From JAEXOD01 sp964652025 (GTDB lineage Bacteria; Bacteroidota; Ignavibacteria; Ignavibacteriales; Melioribacteraceae), in contig CAZYZX010000007.1 of assembly GCA_964652025.1 (NCBI GenBank), forward strand, positions 62,001 through 126,000: 64,000 nt of DNA, written 5' to 3'. A program made the position numbers and the translations under genes. The notes beneath the pieces were generated by a model. That model had not been told where the DNA came from. It did no database searches and saw nothing but the letters and a program-made list of their open reading frames with translations. Within the stretch, counting starts at the first letter, position 1, and each line of letters opens with the position of its first letter. Positions 50,134 through 59,460 of the stretch are shown one piece after another.

Positions 50134-52585
50134 TATCCAAAATTTTTATAACTATTAGTGTCATATCATCGTGTTGTTTTGCTTTACCGCAAAACTTACT
50201 TATTTCTTTTTCTATTAAGTCTAATAGTTCTGTAGCGGTGCTATAACTGTATTTATTAATTATTTCTATAATTCTATCAAGTCCAAACTCTTCTTTTTTA
50301 GTATTTTCTGCTTCACTAACACCATCGGTAAATAATATAAAATAATCACCATTATCAAAATTAAATGATACTTCGTTAATAGTTTTGGTAAAAATTTCGC
50401 CTCTTTCAAGTCCTAATGCAATTCCACTTGGTTTTAAGAAAGTAGCATTTTTGTTTGCATTTTTATAAATAATAGGAGTATGCCCAGCGCGAGCAAAAGT
50501 AAATTTTTTATTATGCATATCAAAGAGGGCAAAAATCATGCTTATAAAATTACCTCTTTCGGCATTTTCAAAAAACATAGAGTTTAAATCCTTTAGTAAC
50601 GCAGCAGGCTTTACACTAAAGCGAGCAGTAGCTTTTAAAAAACCTTTTGTTAAAGTCATATAAAAAGCAGCTTTAGTTCCTTTGCCGGAAACATCACCAA
50701 TAGCAATACCGTAAGTTTGGTTGGGGAATTTAATAAAGTCGTAATAATCACCACCAACTTCGTAAGCGGGAATACACTTAGCTGCAATATCTAACCCTTC
50801 AAAATTTGGGTCATTTTGTGGTAAAAAAGACCTTTGCACTTCTCTTGCTATAGCAAGCTCGCTTTGCATTCTTTGTCTTTCGGAAATATATTTTTGAAAT
50901 TTTGGAGTGATCTTGGCTAAATCTTCTATGTATGTTTTACTATATAAAGCAATAAGTGCAAATAATAATAAGGCTACATAAAAAATTATAATATAAATAA
51001 TAAAATTTTCTGGTAGTAATAGAAACCAAAAAATAAAAATATTAGCAAAAAATAAAAGGAGGGTAATAAATAAAGTTAATACATCGTATTTGTAAAAAAC
51101 TAAAAATAAAGTTATGCCAATAATAAATTGTGGAATAAAACTTATTAAGAAAGGAGATGTGTTAACATTGCTAGTTAAGGTCCATATTATTGATACTAAT
51201 AAAATTACGATATATTTACTTTTAATGCGTTCTTTAAGTATGCTACCTAAATAAAGGAACACAATTAAAAATGGGAATAAAATTATATTAACAGATTTTG
51301 CAAAGGGTAATATTACAAATAAAATATTACTATTAAGTGTTAGTTCTTCCTTAAATAAAATAAAAGAAAAAGTGGTTATATTTTTAAGCAAATAAATTAC
51401 TACAAAATAAATTGCTGTTAAAACAAAGCTAAAGGAAAAGCCCCTTAGTATTGCTTTACCAATTTTTTTATGCAATAAATAGCCATTGATAATTAAGTCT
51501 AAAGAAAAAAGTTTTTCGTTCCATATTTCTCTAAGGTAAGACTCTGCCACTGCTGATACTAATAAATAACCACCAAATGAAAATATGAACGCTAAAGTAA
51601 TTGGAAAAAGGAAATCCCAACTTGTAGAAATTCTACCATAACCAAGATTAATAACAACAAATAAAGCGCCAAATAAACCAATAAATATAGAGTTTTTAAA
51701 GCCAATTTCGTAAGCTCTGTAACGCTTAAATGCGCTAATAACTAACCCAATAACTATAATTAAATAAACAAAAAAGCTTAATAATTCCCCAATTGCAGAG
51801 TGTTTTTTATCATTAGAATCTACTTTATTTGAACGTAGATAAAATTTTGTTATATAATTTCCGGCAATGTTAACTATAACATTAATTGTATCTTTTAACT
51901 GAGGATTAAAAAACTTGCCTTGGAAATGATAATTACTTTTCTCTTCTTTTTGATTATCTACAATTACATTACTATTAAAACCTTTATTAGAAAGAGATAC
52001 ACTAAATTGTTTTTTTGTTGAAGTATTATTAATAGTAAAATTAGTATCTAAATTATTAACGTTAAATTTAGTATAGTGGTTAAGAAAATTTGTTGCTTTA
52101 TTTATTGCTACATCATAGGCAATAGGATTAGTTTTTAAGGTATCATCTAAATTAAGTTCATATTCAATTAAGCTGCCATCTAAGGTGAAAGAAAGCTGTA
52201 TTTGACTCCATAACGCTTTAAGTACTTTTTCTTTATCGCCAGATATTATATCATTAAAAATATTATTTCTATCTACATTTACACTATAAAAATAAGCGGG
52301 AATATTGGTTTTAATAGAATCTGGTAAATTAGAATAATATGTATTATTTATTGGATAATCTAAAAACTTTGGATTGGATTTTATACTTACAATAATTAAA
52401 TCTTCTTTTACATTAAAACCTTGATTTTTTAAAAGATTTTTAGCTAATGTTTTAATGCTATCGGGCGTAACTTTATAAACAACATCACTATAAGGATTAG
52501 CTTTTTTGTTTAATAGTAAAATAATAAAAATAGAAATTAATAAAATAAGGCTAGATGCTAAAATTATTTTTGAATTCTTTTTCAT
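50123..52585 (-). CDS. Membrane SpoIIE-type serine phosphatase with large extracytoplasmic region
   Basis: 820 residues. An N-terminal helix (about 7-25) is followed by an outside region of about 240 residues rich in Asn, Thr and beta strands, then about nine or ten membrane helices (265-550), a linker with AREVQRSFLPQ and the PPM phosphatase domain (about 585-815). Metal aspartates are in VGGDYYDFI, IGDVSGKG, LFTDGVSEA and HDDMTLIVI. There is no GAF domain. It sits 18 bases after lptB, at the end of the LPS operon, so it may respond to envelope state. Its substrate, a phospho-STAS protein by family knowledge, is not encoded beside it; the two STAS genes at 23-28 kb are candidates. Confidence 0.9.
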   Translation of the reverse strand: MKKNSKIILASSLILLISIFIILLLNKKANPYSDVVYKVTPDSIKTLAKNLLKNQGFNVKEDLIIVSIKSNPKFLDYPINNTYYSNLPDSIKTNIPAYFYSVNVDRNNIFNDIISGDKEKVLKALWSQIQLSFTLDGSLIEYELNLDDTLKTNPIAYDVAINKATNFLNHYTKFNVNNLDTNFTINNTSTKKQFSVSLSNKGFNSNVIVDNQKEEKSNYHFQGKFFNPQLKDTINVIVNIAGNYITKFYLRSNKVDSNDKKHSAIGELLSFFVYLIIVIGLVISAFKRYRAYEIGFKNSIFIGLFGALFVVINLGYGRISTSWDFLFPITLAFIFSFGGYLLVSAVAESYLREIWNEKLFSLDLIINGYLLHKKIGKAILRGFSFSFVLTAIYFVVIYLLKNITTFSFILFKEELTLNSNILFVILPFAKSVNIILFPFLIVFLYLGSILKERIKSKYIVILLVSIIWTLTSNVNTSPFLISFIPQFIIGITLFLVFYKYDVLTLFITLLLFFANIFIFWFLLLPENFIIYIIIFYVALLLFALIALYSKTYIEDLAKITPKFQKYISERQRMQSELAIAREVQRSFLPQNDPNFEGLDIAAKCIPAYEVGGDYYDFIKFPNQTYGIAIGDVSGKGTKAAFYMTLTKGFLKATARFSVKPAALLKDLNSMFFENAERGNFISMIFALFDMHNKKFTFARAGHTPIIYKNANKNATFLKPSGIALGLERGEIFTKTINEVSFNFDNGDYFILFTDGVSEAENTKKEEFGLDRIIEIINKYSYSTATELLDLIEKEISKFCGKAKQHDDMTLIVIKILDTKV

Positions 52586-52603
52586 AAATAAATTTTTTAT
52601 GGT

Positions 52604-53344
52604 TTAGACGTATCTATCTAGCTTAAAGTTTTCACCTAAGTAAAGTTTTCTAACTTCTGTATCTTCGGCTAAAATTTCTGCAGTTCCTTCCTTAAAAATT
52701 TGTCCATTAATTAAAATGTAAGCTCTATCCACAATGCTTAAAGTTTCGTGAACGTTGTGGTCTGTAATTAAAATACCAATGCCCTTATGTTTAAGGTTAT
52801 GAACAATTTTCATAATATCTTCAACAGCAATTGGGTCAACCCCCGCAAAAGGTTCATCTAAAAGAATAAATTTTGGTTTAGAGGCAAGAGCGCGGGCAAT
52901 TTCGGTACGTCTTCTTTCACCACCACTTAATTGGTACCCAAGATTTTTACGGATGTGACTAATGCTAAGCTCGTTTAACAATCGTTCTAATTCAGATTTT
53001 CTTTCTTCTTTAGTGTATTTCATTAATTCCAGAACTGCCATTATATTATCCTCTACGCTTAAACGTCTAAAAATAGATGCTTCTTGCGGTAAGTAGCCTA
53101 TTCCTTTTTTAGCGCGTTTATACATAGGTTCTTTAGTAATATCAATATCATTTAGGAATACTTTCCCGCTATCGGGAGAAATCATCCCCACAGTCATGTA
53201 AAAGGTGGTGGTTTTGCCGGCACCATTAGGACCTAATAGTCCAACAACTTCTCCTTGTTTAACAGATACTGATACTTTATTTACAACAGCACGTTTTTTG
53301 TAAACTTTTACTAAATTTTCACTTCGTAGTGTATATAAATCCAT
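52604..53344 (-). CDS. lptB: LPS-export ABC transporter ATP-binding protein
   Basis: 246 residues. Walker A GPNGAGKTTTF, Q-loop YLPQEASIFRRLSVEDN, signature LSGGERRRTEIARAL, Walker B FILLDEPFAGVDP and switch His in ITDHNV. The EASIFRRL and VDRAYIL blocks are those of LptB, the ATPase that drives lipopolysaccharide from the inner to the outer membrane. It follows the OstA/LptA-like gene by one base. The permeases LptF and LptG are not in the window. Confidence 0.95.
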   Translation of the reverse strand: MDLYTLRSENLVKVYKKRAVVNKVSVSVKQGEVVGLLGPNGAGKTTTFYMTVGMISPDSGKVFLNDIDITKEPMYKRAKKGIGYLPQEASIFRRLSVEDNIMAVLELMKYTKEERKSELERLLNELSISHIRKNLGYQLSGGERRRTEIARALASKPKFILLDEPFAGVDPIAVEDIMKIVHNLKHKGIGILITDHNVHETLSIVDRAYILINGQIFKEGTAEILAEDTEVRKLYLGENFKLDRYV

Positions 53345-53345
53345 A

Positions 53346-54707
53346 CTAATAATTATTTTTTAATCGTTTGTAAAATAAGTCTTTTTCTGGTTTATTTCCT
53401 AATATTTTAAATGTTGGCAGTGTAAAATCTTTTTCTTTACCTAAAATTAATTTTTCTGGGTGATACTCGCTAATAGCCTGATTATATAGTTTTACTTCGT
53501 TTATTTTTTTATCTTCAAAATATATGGTCGCGCTATTTGCAGATGATTTAATAAGTCCTTTTGCGGTGCTATCTTCAAAGGTGTAATAAATGCTTAAAAC
53601 TTTACCAATAATTACAGTTTTTGTAATTGTTGTATCATTAAAATACATTTTAATTTTATCGCCAGAAACTTGATTAAATCTAAAATCGTAATTTTTAACT
53701 TTAGAAATTAGCAAAGCTTTATTGTTTATTTCTGCGTAGTCTAATGCATTATTTTTAATAAATACAAAAATAGTATCTCCAGTAGCTTGGTTTTCTTCGT
53801 ACCAAATTATTGGTTGGGGGCTGTCATCGTTTAATTTATATGTAAATAATTTATTTTGGTTTTTATAGTAATAACTTAAATCGTTAATTGATGCAAAGCC
53901 TGTTCGATAAACTTTAACGCTATCCCGTGCAATAAATGTTGTTTCGGTGCTATCTTTAAAACTTTCTAAAACTTTGCACATTAAAAATAGGGTGTCTAAT
54001 GTGCCATTTTTTGCGGTATCAATTTGCATTAAAAATGGTGAATCGGTAATTTTTGTGTAACCACTATCTGCATAGTTTTCTAAGTAATTGCCTAAAATAA
54101 AAGCGGAATTATTTTTATTGGTTAAAATTATATTTTTAAATGCCAACGATGTTTTAGTATTACGGTAGTGGATTAAACTATCTGCATAAATAATGTTGGC
54201 AGTATCTCTAATTTCTACTGCACCAACAGCTACAGCTTGGTTTGTGTTGTGGTAATAAGTAAGTTTATCGCTATTTAGCTTATTAAATTTATCAAAAAGA
54301 TTTACACTATTATAAAAGTAAGCGCGTTTTTCGTTAAAGTAATAATAGCCATTAATAGCATTTAATGTTATGTGAGTATCATTTAAGCTAATGCCACTAT
54401 TGGAAAACGCAATCCTGTTATTTCCATCATAATATCCCATTGGGGTTTTAATTGTAACAGTATCTTGAGTAACAACAACATCACCAATTAACTGCGCTTC
54501 GTTTTTATCTATATTTTGAATTGCATGCTTGCAAGTAATTTTAACGTCACCTTGCGTAATAATAACGTTTCCAATTACTTCGCGCATTTTTACGCCATCT
54601 ATAGTTCTACCAACTAAACTATCCCCAATAACAACAACGGGTAAATTTTTATTTTGGGCAAAAATAAAGCTATAAAACAAAAGTAGTAAAATTATATATT
54701 TATTCAT
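53346..54707 (-). CDS. OstA/LptA-like LPS-transport periplasmic protein
   Basis: 453 residues. A signal peptide (about 1-17, cleavage at IFAQN) is followed by the OstA-type repeat of beta strands (REVIGNVIITQGDVKITCKHA, AQLIGDVVVTQDTVTIKTPMG and more). It is much longer than E. coli LptA (185 residues), as are the OstA-like proteins of Bacteroidota, and lacks the barrel domain of LptD. It likely forms the beta-jellyroll bridge for LPS across the periplasm. It overlaps lptC by 8 bases and precedes lptB by one. Confidence 0.85.
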   Translation of the reverse strand: MNKYIILLLLFYSFIFAQNKNLPVVVIGDSLVGRTIDGVKMREVIGNVIITQGDVKITCKHAIQNIDKNEAQLIGDVVVTQDTVTIKTPMGYYDGNNRIAFSNSGISLNDTHITLNAINGYYYFNEKRAYFYNSVNLFDKFNKLNSDKLTYYHNTNQAVAVGAVEIRDTANIIYADSLIHYRNTKTSLAFKNIILTNKNNSAFILGNYLENYADSGYTKITDSPFLMQIDTAKNGTLDTLFLMCKVLESFKDSTETTFIARDSVKVYRTGFASINDLSYYYKNQNKLFTYKLNDDSPQPIIWYEENQATGDTIFVFIKNNALDYAEINNKALLISKVKNYDFRFNQVSGDKIKMYFNDTTITKTVIIGKVLSIYYTFEDSTAKGLIKSSANSATIYFEDKKINEVKLYNQAISEYHPEKLILGKEKDFTLPTFKILGNKPEKDLFYKRLKNNY

Positions 54708-55242
54708 TATTATTGCCCGAAAAAACTGTAGAGTAAGTTATATTGTAAATTGTGTAATTCTTTAAAGATTGGTCACTTTCGAATCCATAACCTTTAATAT
54801 TTTCTTTATCGCTAGTAAGTTCAACAAATTTATCGCTTGTTATCTTTCTATCGCTATTTCGCCACATAAGTTCTTCGGTTTTTAATGTAACTCCACTATC
54901 GTTAACAGCAACTACATGATTATATGCGTACATGTTTTTAGTAACGTCATCCACTTTGCCATATTTGCTTGTTAAAGTAGTAGTTTTAACTTCTTGTTTA
55001 TCAAAAAACTCTATTTTAACCCCCTCAAGCAAAGTAACTTTCGGCTCATCATACATTTTTAGGTGGTCTGCATATAGTATAGCTTTAAGTTTTCCATCTT
55101 CTGAAAAATAGACTTTAGAATTAAAACTTTCTTGTATAGGAATATTTTTAGAAGTAATACTTTCGGTTTTTGGTTTAACTTTTTCTTCGGTGCAAAAATT
55201 TAGCAAAAGCAAAAGTAAAACTAAAATCTTAAGATATTTCAT
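54700..55242 (-). CDS. lptC: LptC-like LPS-export lipoprotein
   Basis: 180 residues. A lipoprotein-type signal (KILVLLLLLLNFC, lipidated Cys at about 17) replaces the single membrane anchor of E. coli LptC. The body (about 45-175) has the LptC jellyroll pattern: FSEDGKLKAILYADHLKMYDEPKVTLLEGVKIEFFDKQ, then TLTSKYGKVD. It passes LPS from the transporter to the LptA-like bridge. It overlaps kdsD by 4 bases and the OstA-like gene by 8, a strong operon context. Confidence 0.85.
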   Translation of the reverse strand: MKYLKILVLLLLLLNFCTEEKVKPKTESITSKNIPIQESFNSKVYFSEDGKLKAILYADHLKMYDEPKVTLLEGVKIEFFDKQEVKTTTLTSKYGKVDDVTKNMYAYNHVVAVNDSGVTLKTEELMWRNSDRKITSDKFVELTSDKENIKGYGFESDQSLKNYTIYNITYSTVFSGNNNE

Positions 55243-56222
55243 CTTGTTTGCAATCCTAATTTAACCAAATCGTGAAGGTGAACAATACCAATTGGGTAAT
55301 TATCGTTATCGATAACAATTAAAGAAGTAATATTAAACTTTTCCATTTGCTGTAAAGCAAAAGAGGCAAGATACTCACTACTAATAGTTTTAGGATTTTT
55401 GGACATTATATCTTTTGCTTTCAGATTTTCGATGGAGGAAGTTTTTTCTAATAAGCGGCGCAAGTCACCATCTGTAATAACACCAGTTAATTTATTTTGG
55501 CTATCCACAACGGCAGTTGTACCAAGTCGCTTGCTTGTAATAACAATAATAGTATCTTTAAGGGAAGTTTCTTCATTAACAATAGGAACATCTTTACCGG
55601 TATACATAATTTCTGAAATACGCAAGGAAAGACGTTTACCAAGTGAGCCGGCAGGGTGAAGCAGGGCGAAATCTTCTGCGGTAAAGCCGCGCATTTCTAA
55701 AAGAACAATTGCAAGCGCATCACCCATAACTAAAGCGGCGGTTGTAGAAGCAGTTGGTGCTAAGTCGTATGGGCATGCTTCTTCTTTAACGCCACAATCT
55801 AAAACTATGTCACATTCTTTAGCAATTTTACTATTTGGATTGCCTGTCATCATAATTAAAGGAACACCAATCCTTTTAAATAGGGGAACAAGGTTAAAAA
55901 GCTCTTCAGTATAACCACTTTTAGAAATTAAAATCACGATATCATCTTTGCGAACCATGCCTAAATCGCCATGTGTGGCATCTGTTGGGTGCATGTAAAT
56001 TGCTGCGGTGCCGGTGCTATTCATAGTGGCAACTATTTTGCGCGCAATTAATCCACTTTTACCCATACCCGTAAAAACAACGCGTCCTTTAGATTTATAA
56101 ATCAATTTAACAGCTTTAGCAAATTCTTCATCAACGCGAGGCACAAGTTCTAAAATTGCGTCACCTTCTATTTTTATTACTTTTTTACCAATTTCTACAA
56201 GTTCTTTATTAGTGTATTTCAT
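55239..56222 (-). CDS. kdsD: Arabinose-5-phosphate isomerase (KDO pathway)
   Basis: 327 residues. A SIS sugar-isomerase domain (about 30-190; GMGKSGLIARKIVATMNSTGT, HPTDATHGDLGMV, SKSGYTEE) is followed by two CBS domains (about 205-325). It converts ribulose-5-phosphate to arabinose-5-phosphate, the substrate of KdsA, encoded immediately upstream in the same transcript. Length and order match KdsD/GutQ, and the LPS context points to KdsD. Confidence 0.95.
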   Translation of the reverse strand: MKYTNKELVEIGKKVIKIEGDAILELVPRVDEEFAKAVKLIYKSKGRVVFTGMGKSGLIARKIVATMNSTGTAAIYMHPTDATHGDLGMVRKDDIVILISKSGYTEELFNLVPLFKRIGVPLIMMTGNPNSKIAKECDIVLDCGVKEEACPYDLAPTASTTAALVMGDALAIVLLEMRGFTAEDFALLHPAGSLGKRLSLRISEIMYTGKDVPIVNEETSLKDTIIVITSKRLGTTAVVDSQNKLTGVITDGDLRRLLEKTSSIENLKAKDIMSKNPKTISSEYLASFALQQMEKFNITSLIVIDNDNYPIGIVHLHDLVKLGLQTR

Positions 56223-56225
56223 ACT

Positions 56226-57041
56226 TTAATTTTTTTGTTTAACAATATCATCAATTTTTTTAACATCAATAAGTAAACTTTCTAAGTTATCTAATTTAAG
56301 TTGGCTAGCGGCATCGCTAAGTGCCTTTTCTGGATTTGGATGCACTTCTAAGAATAAAGCATCTATACCAACTGCGGCAGCGGCTTTAGCTAAATATGGG
56401 ATGTAAATTGGGTTGCCGCCTGTAACGTTTCCACTGCTTGGCATTTGAACAGAGTGTGTGGCATCCATAACAACTGGATAACCAAGCGAGCGCATTATCA
56501 CTAACGAGCGCATGTCTACTACTAAATTATGGTAACCAAAAGTTGTTCCTCTTTCTGTTAACATAATTTTTTTATTGCCTGTAGATTCTATTTTTTCTGC
56601 TGCATGTTTCATATCTTCTGGGGCTAAAAACTGTCCCTTTTTAACGTTAACTGCTTTATTTGTTTTTCCTGCTGCAAGTAAAAGCTCGGTTTGCCTACAT
56701 AAAAAAGCGGGGATTTGTAAAATATCTGCAACTTCTGCTGCCATATTTATTTCTTCTACAGAGTGAACATCTGTAACTACAGGAACGTTAAACTCTTTTT
56801 TAACATTAGCTAAAATTTGTAAAGCTTCTTCATCACCTAAACCAATAAAAGAGTTTAGGCTAGTTCGATTAGCTTTTTTATAACTTGATTTGAAAATAAA
56901 GGGGATGTTTAATTTGTTAGTAATATTTTTAATTTTTTCGGCTGTAAAAAATGTTATATCTTTATTTTCAACCACACATGGTCCAGCCAACAAAACAAAA
57001 GGGTTATTATTTCCAATAGTAAAAGAATTAAAGGTAATCAA
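56226..57041 (-). CDS. kdsA: 3-deoxy-D-manno-octulosonate 8-phosphate synthase
   Basis: 271 residues, TIM barrel. Conserved blocks: LLAGPCVVE, FKSSYKKANRTS, VTDVHSVEEI, ILQIPAFLCRQTELL, MLTERGTTFGYHNLVVDMR and DATHSVQMPS. It condenses phosphoenolpyruvate with arabinose-5-phosphate to form KDO-8-phosphate. It follows ruvB by 14 bases and precedes kdsD by 3. No kdsC phosphatase gene is in this operon, so the next step is encoded elsewhere. Confidence 0.97.
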   Translation of the reverse strand: MITFNSFTIGNNNPFVLLAGPCVVENKDITFFTAEKIKNITNKLNIPFIFKSSYKKANRTSLNSFIGLGDEEALQILANVKKEFNVPVVTDVHSVEEINMAAEVADILQIPAFLCRQTELLLAAGKTNKAVNVKKGQFLAPEDMKHAAEKIESTGNKKIMLTERGTTFGYHNLVVDMRSLVIMRSLGYPVVMDATHSVQMPSSGNVTGGNPIYIPYLAKAAAAVGIDALFLEVHPNPEKALSDAASQLKLDNLESLLIDVKKIDDIVKQKN

Positions 57042-57055
57042 AAAAGTATCCTCTT

Positions 57056-58090
57056 TTAAAAAATGGGGTCTATAACTTCGTTTCTTTCTTTACGTTTAAA
57101 AGTTTTGCCAAAGTGTTTAAATGCAAGTTCAGTAGCTTCTCGCCCGCGTGGTGTGCGCATAATAAACCCTTGCTGAATTAAGAACGGTTCGTAAACTTCT
57201 TCTATAGTGCCGGGGTCTTCGTTAACAGATACGCTAAGGTTATTTAAGCCGACTGGACCGCCGTTGAATTTTTCTATAATAGTTAAAATTATATCTTTAT
57301 CCATTTCATCTAAACCAAAATCATCAACATCTAAAGCAAGTAAAGCTTTTTTAGCGATGGATAAATCTATAACGTTTTTATTTTCATAATCCGCAAAATC
57401 TCTAGTTCTTTTAAGTAAGCGGTTAGCAATTCTTGGTGTGCCGCGGCTACGTTTAGCAATTTCGTAAGCGGCGTCTTCATCTATTTTAATGCCCAATATT
57501 TTGGCAGAGCGTTTAACTATATTTTGTAAAATATCTGCAGTGTAGTAATCTAAACGTACTTTAATACCAAACCTATCTCGTAAAGGGGCAGTTAATAAAC
57601 CTGCGCGTGTAGTTGCCCCAGCTAAAGTAAAATGGGGTAGTTTAATTTGAACGCTGCGCGCATTTGGTCCGGTATCTATCATAATATCAATTTTAAAATC
57701 TTCCATAGCGGAGTATAAATATTCTTCCACTAAAGGAGAAAGCCGATGGATTTCATCAATAAAAAGGACGGAATTTTCTTCCATATTAGTAAGTAAACCG
57801 GCTAAATCTCCCGGTTTTTCTAATACAGGACCGCTTGTAATTTTAATAGACGTTTCCATCTCGTGGGCAATAATATTAGCAAGTGTGGTTTTACCTAAGC
57901 CCGGTGGTCCAGTAAGCAGCACATGGTCTAAGCCTTCGCCACGTTTTTTGGCTGCTCCAATAAACACTTTAAAGTTTTCTATTATTTTTTGTTGCCCTAA
58001 AAACTCGTCAAATCTATAAGGTCGTAAAGCGTTATCAAGCTTTTTCTCTTCTTCTTTGGGGTAAGGGTTAGTCGCTTCCGATTTTCTCAT
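57056..58090 (-). CDS. ruvB: Holliday junction branch-migration helicase RuvB
   Basis: 344 residues, AAA+ ATPase. Opening block RPYRFDEFLGQQKI, Walker A GPPGLGKTTLA, Walker B LFIDEIHRL, sensor-1 region LAGATTRAGLLTAPLRDRFG, arginine-containing GTPRIANRLLKRTRD and a C-terminal winged helix ending in PRGREATELAFKHF. It drives branch migration with RuvA. It is placed between a membrane acyltransferase-like gene and kdsA, 13-14 bases from each, not with ruvA or ruvC. Confidence 0.97.
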   Translation of the reverse strand: MRKSEATNPYPKEEEKKLDNALRPYRFDEFLGQQKIIENFKVFIGAAKKRGEGLDHVLLTGPPGLGKTTLANIIAHEMETSIKITSGPVLEKPGDLAGLLTNMEENSVLFIDEIHRLSPLVEEYLYSAMEDFKIDIMIDTGPNARSVQIKLPHFTLAGATTRAGLLTAPLRDRFGIKVRLDYYTADILQNIVKRSAKILGIKIDEDAAYEIAKRSRGTPRIANRLLKRTRDFADYENKNVIDLSIAKKALLALDVDDFGLDEMDKDIILTIIEKFNGGPVGLNNLSVSVNEDPGTIEEVYEPFLIQQGFIMRTPRGREATELAFKHFGKTFKRKERNEVIDPIF

Positions 58091-58103
58091 AGATTTAACT
58101 TAG

Positions 58104-59183
58104 TTATCGTTTTATTACATATTTTAACTTGGAATTTAGCTTTACCATTACTACCATGGCTATAATCATTGCAATTGCAGAAATTAATGCTAATTCCGAG
58201 CTAAGGTTTGTTCCTAATATTTTTTCAAATCCTGGGAAGTAAGCAAAACCATATAAAAGTAATAAATGGGCAACATAAATTAATAAGGTGTTTGCGCCTA
58301 AAAGCTTTATAATTTGTGGGCAATAATTCATCTTCTTTTCTATAATAGTTGCAACGCCATAAAGAGCAATTACAACACCTAAACGTAATGCAACAAGTTT
58401 AATAATTTCCACCCAATAAAGGTCTTCAATTAAACCATGTACGCTTAATTGGCTAATTATTACAGATAGCGAAACGAAAAGTGTTCCATAAAATACTAAG
58501 TTATAACTAAATACTTTAGATTTAACCAACTCTTTATTTTGAGCAATAAAGCTACCTAAAAGAGCACCAGATAAAACATAACCAGCCCAAGGGAATAATG
58601 GGAAAAGCGAACCAAATTTATCTGAAAAATAGTTACGGATAACTAAAGGTAAGCTGTTTACGCTTTCTGATGTAAGCACGGTAGGAGCTAATAAGAAAAA
58701 GAACAAAGCACCGCTTAAAAATACTATATTGTCAGAAATCTTAAATTTTTCTGCAATGATGCTTAAAATTATAACAAATAGTAATCCAAAACCAATTAAA
58801 TGTAATGCGTCTACTGTATAAAAAGTAAGCCACTGACCAAAGGATATGTCGGAAATGTTTAATAAATGTGTAAAAGGGAAACGGAGCAAGTAACCTAAAA
58901 ATAATAGTAAACCAACTCTTTTTAAACCTTTTACTATTCTTGGGTTTTGCCAAAATGGTGCATTAGCACTACGTAATAAATAAGTAAATGCTAAGCCAGA
59001 TGTAAACATAAATATTGGTGCCGTAAAACCACGTATTGTATGCCAAATATAAAAGAACCCAGAGTCCAAAGTTCTATATTCTGGGCTTAATAATGCGTTA
59101 ATTGTGTGACCTTGAACCATTTGCAACACTGCAAAAGCTCTCATAAGGTCTATAAATATTAATCTTTCTTTTTTTGCTTCCAC
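58104..59183 (-). CDS. HGSNAT/DUF1624-like multipass membrane protein
   Basis: 359 residues with about ten membrane helices. The N-terminal block RLIFIDLMRAFAVLQMVQGHTINALL and the following TAPIFMFTSGLAFTYLL are typical of the DUF1624/heparan-alpha-glucosaminide acetyltransferase-like group within the acyltransferase-3-like fold. These use an active-site His near the first helix (here in QGHTIN) to move acyl groups across a membrane. It is the first gene of the minus-strand LPS operon, so a role in modifying envelope polysaccharide is plausible; the substrate is unknown. A 277-base AT-rich gap with no gene separates it from uvrA. Confidence 0.75.
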   Translation of the reverse strand: MEAKKERLIFIDLMRAFAVLQMVQGHTINALLSPEYRTLDSGFFYIWHTIRGFTAPIFMFTSGLAFTYLLRSANAPFWQNPRIVKGLKRVGLLLFLGYLLRFPFTHLLNISDISFGQWLTFYTVDALHLIGFGLLFVIILSIIAEKFKISDNIVFLSGALFFFLLAPTVLTSESVNSLPLVIRNYFSDKFGSLFPLFPWAGYVLSGALLGSFIAQNKELVKSKVFSYNLVFYGTLFVSLSVIISQLSVHGLIEDLYWVEIIKLVALRLGVVIALYGVATIIEKKMNYCPQIIKLLGANTLLIYVAHLLLLYGFAYFPGFEKILGTNLSSELALISAIAMIIAMVVMVKLNSKLKYVIKR

Positions 59184-59400
59184 TTTTTTATAACTACTAA
59201 TTAAAAAAAATTTAACTAACTAAAATACAATTTTTTTTACAAAATTTAAACAATTTTAATAAATAAAATGTTTTTATTTCATTAATTATTATCGAATTTT
59301 TTTGTTTAATAATTAGTGCAAAAATTTAGTTTATTTTATTATAAGTTATGTAATAAACATTACTTAAAAATAAAACAGATAAAAAAATAAGAATTAATAT

Positions 59401-59429
59401 TTGATTTTTTTTGTTTAGTTAGTTATAAT
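59401..59429 (+). promoter_or_regulatory. uvrA: Probable sigma-70-type promoter of uvrA
   Basis: TTGATT at 59401-59406, a 17-base spacer and a perfect TATAAT at 59424-59429 lie 31 bases upstream of the uvrA ATG. Just after the -10, a 16-base perfect palindrome (59431-59446) covers the predicted start site. No ribosome-binding site is evident before the ATG. The rest of the gap 59184-59400 is AT-rich and holds nothing I can name. Confidence 0.55.
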
Positions 59430-59460
59430 TAAAAGTTTAAACTTTTTATACTAACCAAAT

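Noticed and set aside
59184..59460. Possible RNA gene or origin in the largest gap
   Set aside because: No tRNA-like cloverleaf, GC-rich stem or clustered DnaA-box repeats are visible; apart from the uvrA promoter region it is plain AT-rich spacer.
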